This document shows, one piece after another, positions 7,789 through 16,381 of a DNA stretch of 37,291 nt. Positions within the stretch are counted from its first letter, which is position 1. Each line of letters starts with the position of its first letter. A program made the translations under genes and the position numbers. Under the pieces are notes generated by a model that ran no database searches, had not been told where the DNA came from, and saw nothing but the letters and a program-made list of their open reading frames with translations. Origin of the DNA: SLLG01 sp964403935 (GTDB lineage: Bacteria > Verrucomicrobiota > Verrucomicrobiia > Opitutales > Oceanipulchritudinaceae). The DNA is taken from positions 1 through 37,291 of the forward strand of contig CAYOIB010000017.1 of assembly GCA_964403935.1 (NCBI GenBank). Direction: 5' to 3'.

Positions 7789-9126
7789 TCAGGCCACGCG
7801 TTCGACGACGAGCTGTGGCGGGTTCGGCCGCTTGGGCGCGAGGCGATAGGCGCTGCGCAAGTAGTCCAGCGCGCCCTCCAGCTTGGCCTCGTCGTTGTAG
7901 TGAATCATCATGAGCGGTTCTCCCTGCTTCACCTGGGTGCCAACCTTCTTGATCTCGGAAACCCCGACCGACGGATCCAGCTTGGCTCCCTTCTTGGCCT
8001 GGCCCAATATCTGGACGCCCCGGGCAATCATACCGGCGTTGATTGTGTGCACGTAGCCGCGCTTCGGGGCTGGGAGCTTGCGGACGTATTTCGCCACCGG
8101 GAACTTTTCGGGATCGTCGAGGACATCCGTCTTCCCGCCCTGAGCGGCAATCATCTCCTTAAACTTCTCGAAGGCAGCCCCCTCCTTCAGCGCGCGCTGA
8201 ACGGTCTGCTTGGCTGACAACGTCGATCCCGCCACACCGGCGAGGCGAACAATCTCCATGCCCAGCTTGAGGACCAATTCCTGAAGATCCTCCGTGCCCT
8301 CACCCTTCAACAGCTGCAAAGCCTCCTTGATCTCAAGACCCGTTCCGACGGTATCGCCAAGCGGCTGGTTGATGTCGGTGACAAGCGCCACGCAGCGGCG
8401 CTTCATCGAGCGGCCGACCCGGGTGATCGAGCGAGCCAGTTGCTTGGCCTGCTCGACATCCTTGATGAAGGAGCCATTGCCCCACTTCACATCGACGACC
8501 AAGCCCTCCGCCCCCTGGGCCAGCTTTCGGCTCAAGACCGAAGCGGTGATCAAGGGCAGGCTGGGCACCGTCGCCGTGAGCTGGCGCATCTCGTAAAGGA
8601 CTTCGTCGACCGGGGCGATCTCGGAACGTTGCTCGGCAATGGCACAGCCCACTGTTCCGAGCTGGTCAACAAACTTGTCCAAGGTCAGTTCCGGACGGAA
8701 ACCCGGGATCGCGCTGAGCTTATCGAGGTTGCTGATGACAAACTCCTCATCCACTCCGTTCATGTTTGGAACGACGACGCCACAGGCGGCCGCGAGCGGA
8801 ATGAGAACAAGCGAAGTCTTATCGCCCACCCCTCCCGTCGAGTATTTGTCGATCTTCGGCCGGGTGATCTTGGAAAGATCAACCACCTCGCCCGACAACA
8901 TCATTTCTTCCGCCAGTGTGGCTGTTTCCTGAGCACTCATGCTCTGGAAATAAATCGCCATGCAGAGCGCTGCCAACTGGTGGCGCGGCAACTCCTTGTC
9001 GGCTATGGAATCAACGATAAACCGGATCTCGTCGTGGGTGAATTCTCCTCCATCGCGCTTCTTTTCTATCAGGTAGGCGAAGGACGGTTTGACGAACTTT
9101 CGTGCGGATACAATTCGCTTTCTCAT
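7789..9126 (-). CDS. Thymidine/pyrimidine-nucleoside phosphorylase homologue with altered active site
   Basis: The 445-residue protein aligns without gaps to DeoA/Pdp through the active-site region: KYSTGGVGDKTSL (94-106), LDKLSAIPGF, RQLTATVPSLPLITAS (181-196) and the DVKWGNGSF region. The family splits thymidine or uridine with phosphate into base plus (deoxy)ribose-1-phosphate. Compared with the E. coli enzyme, K84, S86, S95, R171 and S186 are kept as K94, S96, S105, R181 and S196. H85 is Tyr95, S113 is Asn123, T123 is Asn133 and K190 is Arg200. The normally invariant SGRGLGHTGGT loop reads NGVDEEFVISN. The reading frame is intact and shifted frames do not restore the motif. Activity is therefore uncertain: it may use a different substrate or have lost phosphorolysis. 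A promoter/operator candidate lies 46-60 bp upstream. deoC and pnp are elsewhere in the window. Confidence 0.85.
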   Translation of the reverse strand: MRKRIVSARKFVKPSFAYLIEKKRDGGEFTHDEIRFIVDSIADKELPRHQLAALCMAIYFQSMSAQETATLAEEMMLSGEVVDLSKITRPKIDKYSTGGVGDKTSLVLIPLAAACGVVVPNMNGVDEEFVISNLDKLSAIPGFRPELTLDKFVDQLGTVGCAIAEQRSEIAPVDEVLYEMRQLTATVPSLPLITASVLSRKLAQGAEGLVVDVKWGNGSFIKDVEQAKQLARSITRVGRSMKRRCVALVTDINQPLGDTVGTGLEIKEALQLLKGEGTEDLQELVLKLGMEIVRLAGVAGSTLSAKQTVQRALKEGAAFEKFKEMIAAQGGKTDVLDDPEKFPVAKYVRKLPAPKRGYVHTINAGMIARGVQILGQAKKGAKLDPSVGVSEIKKVGTQVKQGEPLMMIHYNDEAKLEGALDYLRSAYRLAPKRPNPPQLVVERVA

Positions 9127-9171
9127 GTGCTTTTTTGATCTGCGAGTCTAGTGACTCCGTAAACCGCTAGG

Positions 9172-9186
9172 TAATAGGCTATTATA
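9172..9186 (-). promoter_or_regulatory. Promoter -10 with overlapping palindromic operator for the phosphorylase gene
   Basis: The minus strand carries a perfect TATAAT (9186-9181) followed by a perfect 13-bp palindrome, TAATAG-G-CTATTA on the plus strand at 9172-9184, which overlaps it. The site is about 55 bp upstream of the phosphorylase ATG. No good -35 hexamer was found at 17-18 bp. A palindrome over a -10 box suggests a repressor site. The same element could also serve a divergent plus-strand transcript towards purF. Confidence 0.4.
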
Positions 9187-9583
9187 TACCCCTTTGTCGA
9201 GCATTTTTAACTTGCCCGCAACAATGCTGCGGTACAGGGCCGCCGGGCCTGCCAGTCAGGCGCCCCCTTCCGGCCCTTCTTTTGAGGCCCCGCCCGCGCC
9301 TTCCAAACCGATCCCGACACCGGCCCGAGCGCTCTCCTGCCCCCTTGCCGGCCCGGCCCGGGCTCCACCGCTGGATGAAGCACCCATCGCCTCCGCCCTC
9401 CTTCGGGTAAAAGACCGGGCCCAGCACCCGCCAAGGCCTTACCTTATGCAGGTTAGTCCCACACCGGTCAGGGTCCCTCCCGATGATTTTACAACGCTTG
9501 CCGGGATCCCGGGAAAGGCGGAAAAGGTTTGCTCCATGAAGGGCGGGTGCCACGCTCTCGGCCTTAACCTTTAGCGTTGATAA
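9187..9583. other. Long GC-rich leader upstream of purF, no gene identified
   Basis: About 400 bases without a convincing gene. A plus-strand open frame (9194-9574) is Pro/Ala/Ser-rich, resembles nothing known to me and lacks a ribosome-binding site. Local complementarity exists: AAAGGTT near 9524 can pair with AACCTTT near 9566, enclosing about 36 nt just before the purF ATG, and CCGGGATCCCGG near 9501 is self-complementary. I compared the stretch by eye on both strands with signatures of SRP, RNase P, TPP, SAM-I, cobalamin, FMN, ykkC/guanidine/PRPP and fluoride RNAs and found no match. Confidence 0.35.
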
Positions 9584-11503
9584 ATGAGTGATCCGATTGG
9601 CCACGAATGTGGTGTGGCGTTGATTCGCCTGAAGCAGCCCCTGAGCTACTACGCACAGAAGTACGGCACGCCGCTCTATGCTTTCAACAAGATGTTTCTC
9701 CTCATGGAGAAGCAACACAACCGAGGCCAGGATGGTGCCGGCATCGGTTGCGTGAAGCTTGATGTGCCGCTCGGGAAACCGTTCATGTTCCGGGAACGGG
9801 AGCTGGATGACAATTCGCTGGCCCGCCTGTTTCGAAAGCAGCTGAAGCGCTACGACAAGTTGGTTCGCCGCAACATTATCTACCCGGAGCTCCCCGATAC
9901 GGTGAAGGACCATTTCGATTTTGGGGGTGAAGTCTTGATCGGACACCTTCGCTACGGCACCTCGGGCACATTCTCTTCCAGCTCGTGTCATCCCTACTCC
10001 CGCCGGAGCAACTGGCCGACACGCAACCTGATGGTGTGTGGGAACTTCAACATGACGAACACGGCGGAGCTGAATCGCCTGCTCATCAAACGCGGCCAAC
10101 ACCCGATTTTCGATACCGACACGCAAACCATCCTCGAAGGCATTGGTTTCCATCTCGATGAAGCGCATGATCGAATCTACCGGGAAATGCGGGATTCAGG
10201 CATGCCCGGGGAGGAGATTCCGGGGGTCATCAGCAAGCGGCTGGACCTGGTGGATGTTCTCACTGAAGCGGCCTCAAGCTGGGATGGAGGCTACACCATC
10301 GGTGGCGTGGTCGGGAATGGAGATGCTTTTTTCATGCGGGATCCGGCTGGGATACGGCCAGCGCACTATTTCGAAAACGACGAACTCATTGCCTTCGCCT
10401 CGGAACGTGTGCCCCTGATGACCGTTTTTGACCTGGACAAGAGCCAGGTCACTGAAGTACCCCCCGGCCACTTGGCGGAAATCAAGGCCGATGGCACCAT
10501 TCGCTTCGAACGTTTCGCTGAATCCTGCCCCCGCCGCTCCTGCACCTTTGAGCGGATCTATTTTTCACGGGGCAACGATCCGGATATCTATCAGGAGCGA
10601 AAGGCACTGGGAGCGGCCTTGGCCCCGAAGATCCTCGAGGCGATCGACAACGATCTGGAGAACAGCGTTTTCAGCTTTATCCCCAATACGGCGGAGACGG
10701 CCAGCTACGGATTGTTGCAGGAGCTTCGCCGCCGCCGCCGGGAGATGGTGAAGCACCGAATTCTCGAAGCGCAGAAAGATGGCCCGCTCACCCCCGAGCT
10801 GCTGGATGAGCTGATCATGGCCAACTGGCCCCGCGTAGAGAAAATTGCCCACAAGGATATCAAGCTGCGCACCTTCATCTCACAGGAGTCGAACCGGAGC
10901 CGCCTGGTCTCCCACATCTATGATATTACCTACGATGTCGTGCGCCCGGGCGATACCCTCATTGTCATCGACGACTCCATCGTCCGAGGCACGACACTGC
11001 GGGATTCGATCATCAAGATCCTCGCCCGTGCCCAGCCCCACCGGATCATCATCACGTCCACCGCACCCCAGATCCGCTACCCCGACTGCTACGGCATCGA
11101 CATGAGCGAGATCTGGAAATTCGTCGCTTTCCAGGCTGCCGTGGCCCTCCTTCGGGAGACAGGCGGCGACACCCGGTTGCGTGAAACCTACGACGCCTGT
11201 CGCAAAGAATTGGCCAAAGCACCGGAGGCACAGGAGAACCGTGTAAAGGACATCTATGCCCCCTTCTCCCCCGAAGAGATTTCGGCCAAAATCGCGGAAC
11301 TCATCCGCCCGAAGGACATCGACTGGGGCGGGCAGCTCGACATTATTTTCCAAGGGATCGACGCCCTCCATCGCTCGACTCCCGGCCACACCGGCGACTG
11401 GTATTTCACGGGAAATTATCCGACACCCGGAGGCTACGCCGTCGTCAACCAAGCCTACGTCAACTTCTACGAAAACCGCTCAGGCCGCAGCTACGAAGCC
11501 TGA
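9584..11503 (+). CDS. purF: Amidophosphoribosyltransferase, long PurF form
   Basis: First enzyme of de novo purine synthesis, transferring glutamine ammonia to PRPP to give phosphoribosylamine. The N-terminal class-II glutaminase has its nucleophile at Cys9 (HECGVALI), so an eight-residue propeptide is implied. It also has KQHNRGQDGAG, GHLRYGTSG and the NFNMTN segment. The phosphoribosyltransferase domain carries the PRPP loop VIDDSIVRGTT near residues 462-472. The 639 residues exceed the usual 470-510; the length and sequence resemble the long PurF-like proteins of Bacteroidota, with extra segments such as residues about 375-430 and a C-terminal extension. I see no strong ribosome-binding site. 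purL follows after 21 bases on the same strand, indicating one transcript. Confidence 0.88.
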   Translation: MSDPIGHECGVALIRLKQPLSYYAQKYGTPLYAFNKMFLLMEKQHNRGQDGAGIGCVKLDVPLGKPFMFRERELDDNSLARLFRKQLKRYDKLVRRNIIYPELPDTVKDHFDFGGEVLIGHLRYGTSGTFSSSSCHPYSRRSNWPTRNLMVCGNFNMTNTAELNRLLIKRGQHPIFDTDTQTILEGIGFHLDEAHDRIYREMRDSGMPGEEIPGVISKRLDLVDVLTEAASSWDGGYTIGGVVGNGDAFFMRDPAGIRPAHYFENDELIAFASERVPLMTVFDLDKSQVTEVPPGHLAEIKADGTIRFERFAESCPRRSCTFERIYFSRGNDPDIYQERKALGAALAPKILEAIDNDLENSVFSFIPNTAETASYGLLQELRRRRREMVKHRILEAQKDGPLTPELLDELIMANWPRVEKIAHKDIKLRTFISQESNRSRLVSHIYDITYDVVRPGDTLIVIDDSIVRGTTLRDSIIKILARAQPHRIIITSTAPQIRYPDCYGIDMSEIWKFVAFQAAVALLRETGGDTRLRETYDACRKELAKAPEAQENRVKDIYAPFSPEEISAKIAELIRPKDIDWGGQLDIIFQGIDALHRSTPGHTGDWYFTGNYPTPGGYAVVNQAYVNFYENRSGRSYEA

Positions 11504-11524
11504 ACCGCATCATTTTCCAGCTCA

Positions 11525-14500
11525 ATGACAGCCATTCATCGCCTTTATGTTGAGAGAAAACCAGGCCAGCGGCAGGAAGCCGAAGCCCTCCAGCGAGACC
11601 TCCGGGACAACCTCGGTATCAGTGGGCTGAGCGGCCTCCGCCTCCTTCAGCGCTACGACGTTGAAGGCGTTCCCGATGCCTACTGGTCCACCGTCGTCTC
11701 CACCATTTTTTCCGACCCGTCGGTCGAAGAAGTAACGGAAGCAGATCCCTGGAATGAAGGGGCCCTCGTCATTGCTGCCGAATACCTGCCCGGACAGTTC
11801 GACCAGCGCGCGGACAGCGCGGCACAGTGCGTGCAAATCGTGGCCGGCCAACGGCCGCTGGTGGCGCACGCGCGCATCCATATCCTCGACGGCAAACTCT
11901 CCCCCGAGGACGAACGCCGCATCCGGCATTACCTGATCAACCCGGTCGATTCACGCGAAGCAAACCTGACGCGCCCGGCAACCCTGTCCCGCGAAGCCCC
12001 GCAGCCAGGCCCGGTGCGCCGGCTCAACGGCTTCATCCAGATGGATGCCCCCGGCCTCGGGCAGCTTGGGCAGGAGCTTGGCCTGGCCATGAGCCAGGCA
12101 GACCTCATCTTCTGCCAGAATCATTTCCGCAATGTGGAAAAACGGGATCCTTCCCTCACCGAGATCAAGCTCCTCGACACTTATTGGTCAGACCATTGCC
12201 GGCACACCACTTTCCTGACCGAGCTGACTTCGGTTGAGTTCGAGGATTCCCCGAACAACGATGCCGCCCGCGCTGCGTGGGCCGCCTATCAGGCAGCGCG
12301 CGAAGAAGTCTTCCGAGAGAAGATCGACGAGCGCCCGGCATGCCTCATGGACCTCGCTCTCATGGGGATGCGCCTCCTCCGTGCCCGTGGCAAACTTCCG
12401 GACCTGGACAGCTCCGAAGAAGTCAACGCCGCCAGCATCCGCGTCGAAGCGGAGATTGACGGACGCGTGGAGCCATGGCTCGTCATGTTCAAGAACGAGA
12501 CCCACAACCATCCGACCGAGATCGAACCCTTTGGGGGTGCCGCCACCTGCCTTGGCGGCTGCATCCGGGACCCGCTCTCCGGACGCAGCTATGTTTATCA
12601 GGCAATGCGCGTGACAGGATCCGGCGATCCACGGGTTCCATTTTCAGAGACCTTGCCCGGGAAGTTGCCCCAGCTTACCATTACGCGTGAAGCCGCCCGC
12701 GGTTACAGCAGCTACGGCAACCAGATCGGGCTCGCCACCGGGATCGTGGCCGAGGTTTACCACCCTGGCTACATCGCCAAACGTATGGAAATCGGCGCGG
12801 TCGTGGGAGCGGCACCAGCTGAGAACGTTGTCCGCGAACGACCGAACCCCGGCGACGTTATCCTCCTCGTCGGCGGCCGCACGGGACGCGATGGCATTGG
12901 CGGCGCAACGGGTTCCTCCAAGGAGCATACGTCGACCGCCTTGGAAAACAGCGCCGAAGTGCAGAAAGGCGATGCGCCAACGGAGCGCAAGCTGCAGCGT
13001 CTTTTCCGAAATCCGGAGGTCAGCCAGCGAATCAAACGATGCAATGATTTTGGAGCCGGGGGCATCTCCGTCGCCATTGGTGAACTCGCCCCGAGTCTGC
13101 GCGTGAATCTTGATGCCGTGCCCAGGAAATATGAAGGGTTGGACGGGACTGAGATCGCACTCTCGGAATCCCAGGAACGCATGGCCGTGGTCCTCGATCC
13201 AGCTGATGTCGATGCCTTCAAAGCCGCTGCGGACATCGAAAATGTGGAGGCAACCGTCGTCGCATCTGTCACCGACACCGGTCGCCTGGAGATGGTTTGG
13301 AAGGGCGACACCATCGTATCCATCAGCCGGGAGTTTCTCGACACCAACGGCGTGCGAATGCAGGCCCGTGCACGCGTCGAAGCCCCTGAACAGCTTCAGC
13401 TGCCCGCACTCGTCACCGGAGCCGATGCTCCCGAGCTTGAAGAAGCCTGGAAGCATGTGCTCTCCGACTTGAATGTCTCCTCTCAGCGCGGTCTGGGGGA
13501 ACGCTTTGACAGCAGTATTGGAAGTGCCACGGTTCTCTCCCCCTTCGGCGGGAAACATGGCGTCACTCCAACCGAAGCCATGGCCGCCACCCTGCCGGTG
13601 CGCGAGGGCTCCACGCATACAGCCACGCTGATGAGCTGGGGCTACAACCCAGTGATCAGCTCATGGAGCCCCTTTCACGGTGCGGTTTACGCTGTCGTGG
13701 AAGCGGTCGCTGCGATTGTTGCCAGTGGGGGTCGACTCGACCGGACCCGCCTCACGCTCCAAGAGTATTTTGGAAGCCTTCGCGACGACCCGCCGCGTTG
13801 GGGCCAGCCCTTGGCCGCTCTCCTCGGTGCGTTTCATGCCCAGGCAACGCTCGGCATTCCGGCGATTGGCGGAAAGGATTCCATGTCAGGCAGCTTCGGA
13901 GACCTCGATGTTCCGCCCACGCTGGTGGCCTTTGCCATCGCACCAACCGATGCCCGGAATATCATTTCCCCCGAGTTCAAGGAAGTTGAAAGCACGGTTT
14001 GGCACCTTCGCCTTCCGCTCGACGACCAACACCTGCCCGACCTCCAGGTGGCCCGCGAGCGCTACGCTCAGCTCGCTGATGCCATTGCCAAGGGCACCGT
14101 CCGGGCAGCGCAGTCGCTTCGGGTCGGGGGCATGGGAGCAGCAATCGCAAAGATGGCCTTTGGAAACGGCATCGGTTTCCGCTTTGACCATGCCCCGGAC
14201 CGCTCAGAGCTCTTCGCCCCGGAATATGGCAGCCTGCTTCTCGAAGCCGTCGACAGCACGGCTCTCGAAGCGATGGGTGCCGAGCGCATCGGCCTCACTA
14301 TCGCCGAACCTGTTATCGAAGCCGGCGATTTAAAAATCCCCCTGACGACATTGCAGACCGCATGGGAAGCGCCCCTTGAGAAGGTCTTCCCCACATCCGT
14401 GGCCGGCCCGGACGGTGCCCCCCCTGAAGTGTTCTTCAAGCCAGCCTGCACGTCGAAGGCACCCGCAAAGGTCGCCAAACCCCGCGTGTTCATTCCCGTC

Positions 14501-15274
14501 TTTCCTGGAACCAATACGGAGTATGACACTGCCCGGGCCTTTGCAGAGGCAGGTGCCCTTCCCCTTGTCGAAGTTTTCCGGAACCTCACGGATGCGGCTG
14601 TCGAGGAATCCCTGCGAGCTTTTGCCAAACAAATCGCCAATGCGCAGATTCTGGTCCTTCCGGGAGGCTTTAGCTCAGGGGATGAGCCTGCCGGCAGTGG
14701 TAAATTCATTGCCGCCGTTCTTCGTAATTCGATTATCAAAGACGAAATCCACCGCTTGGTGCACGAACGCGAGGGGCTCGTGCTCGGCATCTGCAACGGG
14801 TTTCAGGCTCTCGTGAAGAGTGGCCTTTTGCCCAGCGGCGAGATTCGGGATCCCTCACGAGACGACCCGACCCTGACGCATAATCTGATCGGACGGCATG
14901 TTTCCCAGTATGTCCGGACACGTGTCGTCTCCAAGCAGTCCCCCTGGCTGGCTCTCTGCGAACTGGGCGAGACCCACTGGATCCCCGTGTCCCATGGGGA
15001 AGGGCGTTTCGTCGGCAACCGTGAAGCCCTCACAAGCCTCCGTGACAACGATCAGATCGCGACCCAATACGTCGACGACCACAACCACCCGACGCACGCC
15101 ATGCCGTTCAACCCGAACGGTTCCATGCTCGCCATTGAGGGGATCACCAGTCCCTGCGGCCGTATTTTCGGCAAGATGGCGCACAGCGAACGGAAGGGTC
15201 CCTATGTGGCGAAGAACATTCCCGGGAAGAAGGAGCAGCCAATCTTTGCCGCGGGTGTGGCCTATTATTCCTGA
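11525..15274 (+). CDS. purL: Phosphoribosylformylglycinamidine synthase, single-chain clade-II PurL
   Basis: Fourth step of purine synthesis, converting FGAR, ATP and glutamine to FGAM. At 1249 residues it is the single-chain form containing synthetase and glutaminase. The start (RLYVERKPG) and LDTYWSDHCRHTTF resemble the clade found in Clostridia rather than the proteobacterial long PurL. Synthetase motifs include NETHNHPTEIEPFGGAATCLGG, given here only in part as ETHNHPTEIEPFGG, and GAGGISVAIGELA; the second half has GGKDSMSGSFG. The C-terminal triad glutaminase begins near residue 985 (PVFPGTNTEYD) and carries LPGGFSSGDE, nucleophile Cys1090 (GICNGFQAL) and SHGEGRF with the His/Glu pair. 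It is coupled to purF, so both products of the transcript act in one pathway. It converges on pnp with a 25-base gap. Confidence 0.93.
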   Translation: MTAIHRLYVERKPGQRQEAEALQRDLRDNLGISGLSGLRLLQRYDVEGVPDAYWSTVVSTIFSDPSVEEVTEADPWNEGALVIAAEYLPGQFDQRADSAAQCVQIVAGQRPLVAHARIHILDGKLSPEDERRIRHYLINPVDSREANLTRPATLSREAPQPGPVRRLNGFIQMDAPGLGQLGQELGLAMSQADLIFCQNHFRNVEKRDPSLTEIKLLDTYWSDHCRHTTFLTELTSVEFEDSPNNDAARAAWAAYQAAREEVFREKIDERPACLMDLALMGMRLLRARGKLPDLDSSEEVNAASIRVEAEIDGRVEPWLVMFKNETHNHPTEIEPFGGAATCLGGCIRDPLSGRSYVYQAMRVTGSGDPRVPFSETLPGKLPQLTITREAARGYSSYGNQIGLATGIVAEVYHPGYIAKRMEIGAVVGAAPAENVVRERPNPGDVILLVGGRTGRDGIGGATGSSKEHTSTALENSAEVQKGDAPTERKLQRLFRNPEVSQRIKRCNDFGAGGISVAIGELAPSLRVNLDAVPRKYEGLDGTEIALSESQERMAVVLDPADVDAFKAAADIENVEATVVASVTDTGRLEMVWKGDTIVSISREFLDTNGVRMQARARVEAPEQLQLPALVTGADAPELEEAWKHVLSDLNVSSQRGLGERFDSSIGSATVLSPFGGKHGVTPTEAMAATLPVREGSTHTATLMSWGYNPVISSWSPFHGAVYAVVEAVAAIVASGGRLDRTRLTLQEYFGSLRDDPPRWGQPLAALLGAFHAQATLGIPAIGGKDSMSGSFGDLDVPPTLVAFAIAPTDARNIISPEFKEVESTVWHLRLPLDDQHLPDLQVARERYAQLADAIAKGTVRAAQSLRVGGMGAAIAKMAFGNGIGFRFDHAPDRSELFAPEYGSLLLEAVDSTALEAMGAERIGLTIAEPVIEAGDLKIPLTTLQTAWEAPLEKVFPTSVAGPDGAPPEVFFKPACTSKAPAKVAKPRVFIPVFPGTNTEYDTARAFAEAGALPLVEVFRNLTDAAVEESLRAFAKQIANAQILVLPGGFSSGDEPAGSGKFIAAVLRNSIIKDEIHRLVHEREGLVLGICNGFQALVKSGLLPSGEIRDPSRDDPTLTHNLIGRHVSQYVRTRVVSKQSPWLALCELGETHWIPVSHGEGRFVGNREALTSLRDNDQIATQYVDDHNHPTHAMPFNPNGSMLAIEGITSPCGRIFGKMAHSERKGPYVAKNIPGKKEQPIFAAGVAYYS

Positions 15275-15299
15275 GGGCCGTTACGCTACAGTCGATGAT

Positions 15300-16109
15300 C
15301 TAAACAGCGCGAATCAGGGCTTCGACCAAACCGCTGAAGGAGGTGCGCACACGCGCTGCTGTCTCGGCCACGTCCCCATGGGTCAGAGTGCTTTCGCCCA
15401 GCCCGGCAGCATAGTTTGTGATGCAGGACACACCACAGACCCGCAAGCCACTGTGGCGGGCGACAATGCACTCCGGCACGGTCGACATGCCAACGGCATC
15501 CGCTCCAAGCGTGCGGAAGGCGCGAATCTCTGCCGGCGTTTCAAAGCTTGGCCCGGAAACAGCGACGTAAACACCTTCATGCAAGGTGATGTCCTTTTCG
15601 CGCGCGAGCCTCTTCGCGGTTGAGCGAAGCTCCGGATCGTATGCTTCGGTCATATCCGGAAAACGCAGCCCCAGGGTATCATCGTTTGGACCGCACAAGG
15701 GATTGCCTCCAATCAGGTTGATGTGATCTGAAATGAGCATGAAATCGCCCGGCTTGAAGCCAGCTCGAATCCCGCCGGCAGCATTCGTCAGGATCAGGAT
15801 TTCCACACCCAGTTCACCCATCATACGAATCGGGAGGGTCACCTGCTTAAGCGAATAGCCTTCGTAGGCATGAAACCGTCCCTGCATACAGAGGACCTCC
15901 GTGTCACCGATCGAACCCGCCACCCATTGCCCGAGATGCCCCTCAACCGTCGATCGCGGAAACTCGGGAAGGATCTTATACGGAATGCGCTGTGCCTCCC
16001 GGAGGCACGCGTCCGCAAAAAACCCAAGGCCCGAACCGAGCACCAGCCCCACCCTCGGGCGAAAGCCATCAAGACGGTCTGCTAAGAATAAGGAAGCCGG
16101 ATGTATCAT
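15300..16109 (-). CDS. Purine-nucleoside phosphorylase (trimeric PNP type)
   Basis: Cleaves inosine or guanosine (and deoxy forms) with phosphate to the base plus (deoxy)ribose-1-phosphate in purine salvage. Motifs of the trimeric PNP/MTAP family are all present: LVLGSGLGFF phosphate loop, MQGRFHAYEGY, LTNAAGGI, SGPSFETPAEIRAF and GMSTVPE. ITNYAAG keeps the base-contacting Asn typical of inosine/guanosine enzymes. I start at the ATG at 16109 (MIHPASLFLADRL), giving 269 residues, the normal length. An upstream in-frame ATG at 16187 would add a hydrophobic 26-residue extension not found in the family. It is transcribed towards purL and divergently from enolase. Confidence 0.9.
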   Translation of the reverse strand: MIHPASLFLADRLDGFRPRVGLVLGSGLGFFADACLREAQRIPYKILPEFPRSTVEGHLGQWVAGSIGDTEVLCMQGRFHAYEGYSLKQVTLPIRMMGELGVEILILTNAAGGIRAGFKPGDFMLISDHINLIGGNPLCGPNDDTLGLRFPDMTEAYDPELRSTAKRLAREKDITLHEGVYVAVSGPSFETPAEIRAFRTLGADAVGMSTVPECIVARHSGLRVCGVSCITNYAAGLGESTLTHGDVAETAARVRTSFSGLVEALIRAV

Positions 16110-16381
16110 GATGAACAGAAAGTCCGTATCACCCCACAATATAAAGACGACCGCAAACGCCCGATGCTCTGTAAGAAAAAAAGACACAGAGTCTAATTTG
16201 TTGACAAGGATTCATGCCAGGAGCCCACCCTTTCGATCGGGGTTATTCAAAGGCGCTTTGGCGAGATCGGACAGCGGACGAAGGCTCTCTTCCTCCTGAA
16301 AAATCACCCCGTCAGGGAGCTTCGTTTGACAATAGCATAAGGGGGTGTCACACGGTTGGAGAATCCGAAGAAGGAATTCTC

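Noticed and set aside
9194..9574. 126-codon plus-strand frame in the purF leader
   Set aside because: Pro/Ala/Ser-rich composition typical of random GC-rich sequence, no similarity and no ribosome-binding site.
9187..9583. Possible SRP RNA or known riboswitch upstream of purF
   Set aside because: A GGCCGGAAGG stretch on the minus strand near 9270 recalls the SRP tetraloop region, but the required AGCAG partner side is missing; no other family signature matched.
12644..13618. 324-codon minus-strand frame inside purL, and a similar 303-codon frame opposite the TonB receptor
   Set aside because: Both are antisense shadows of unambiguous genes, with low-complexity composition and no ribosome-binding site.
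16201..16354. TTGACA hexamers at 16201 and 16326 as enolase promoters
   Set aside because: Neither has a plausible -10 hexamer at 16-18 bp spacing.
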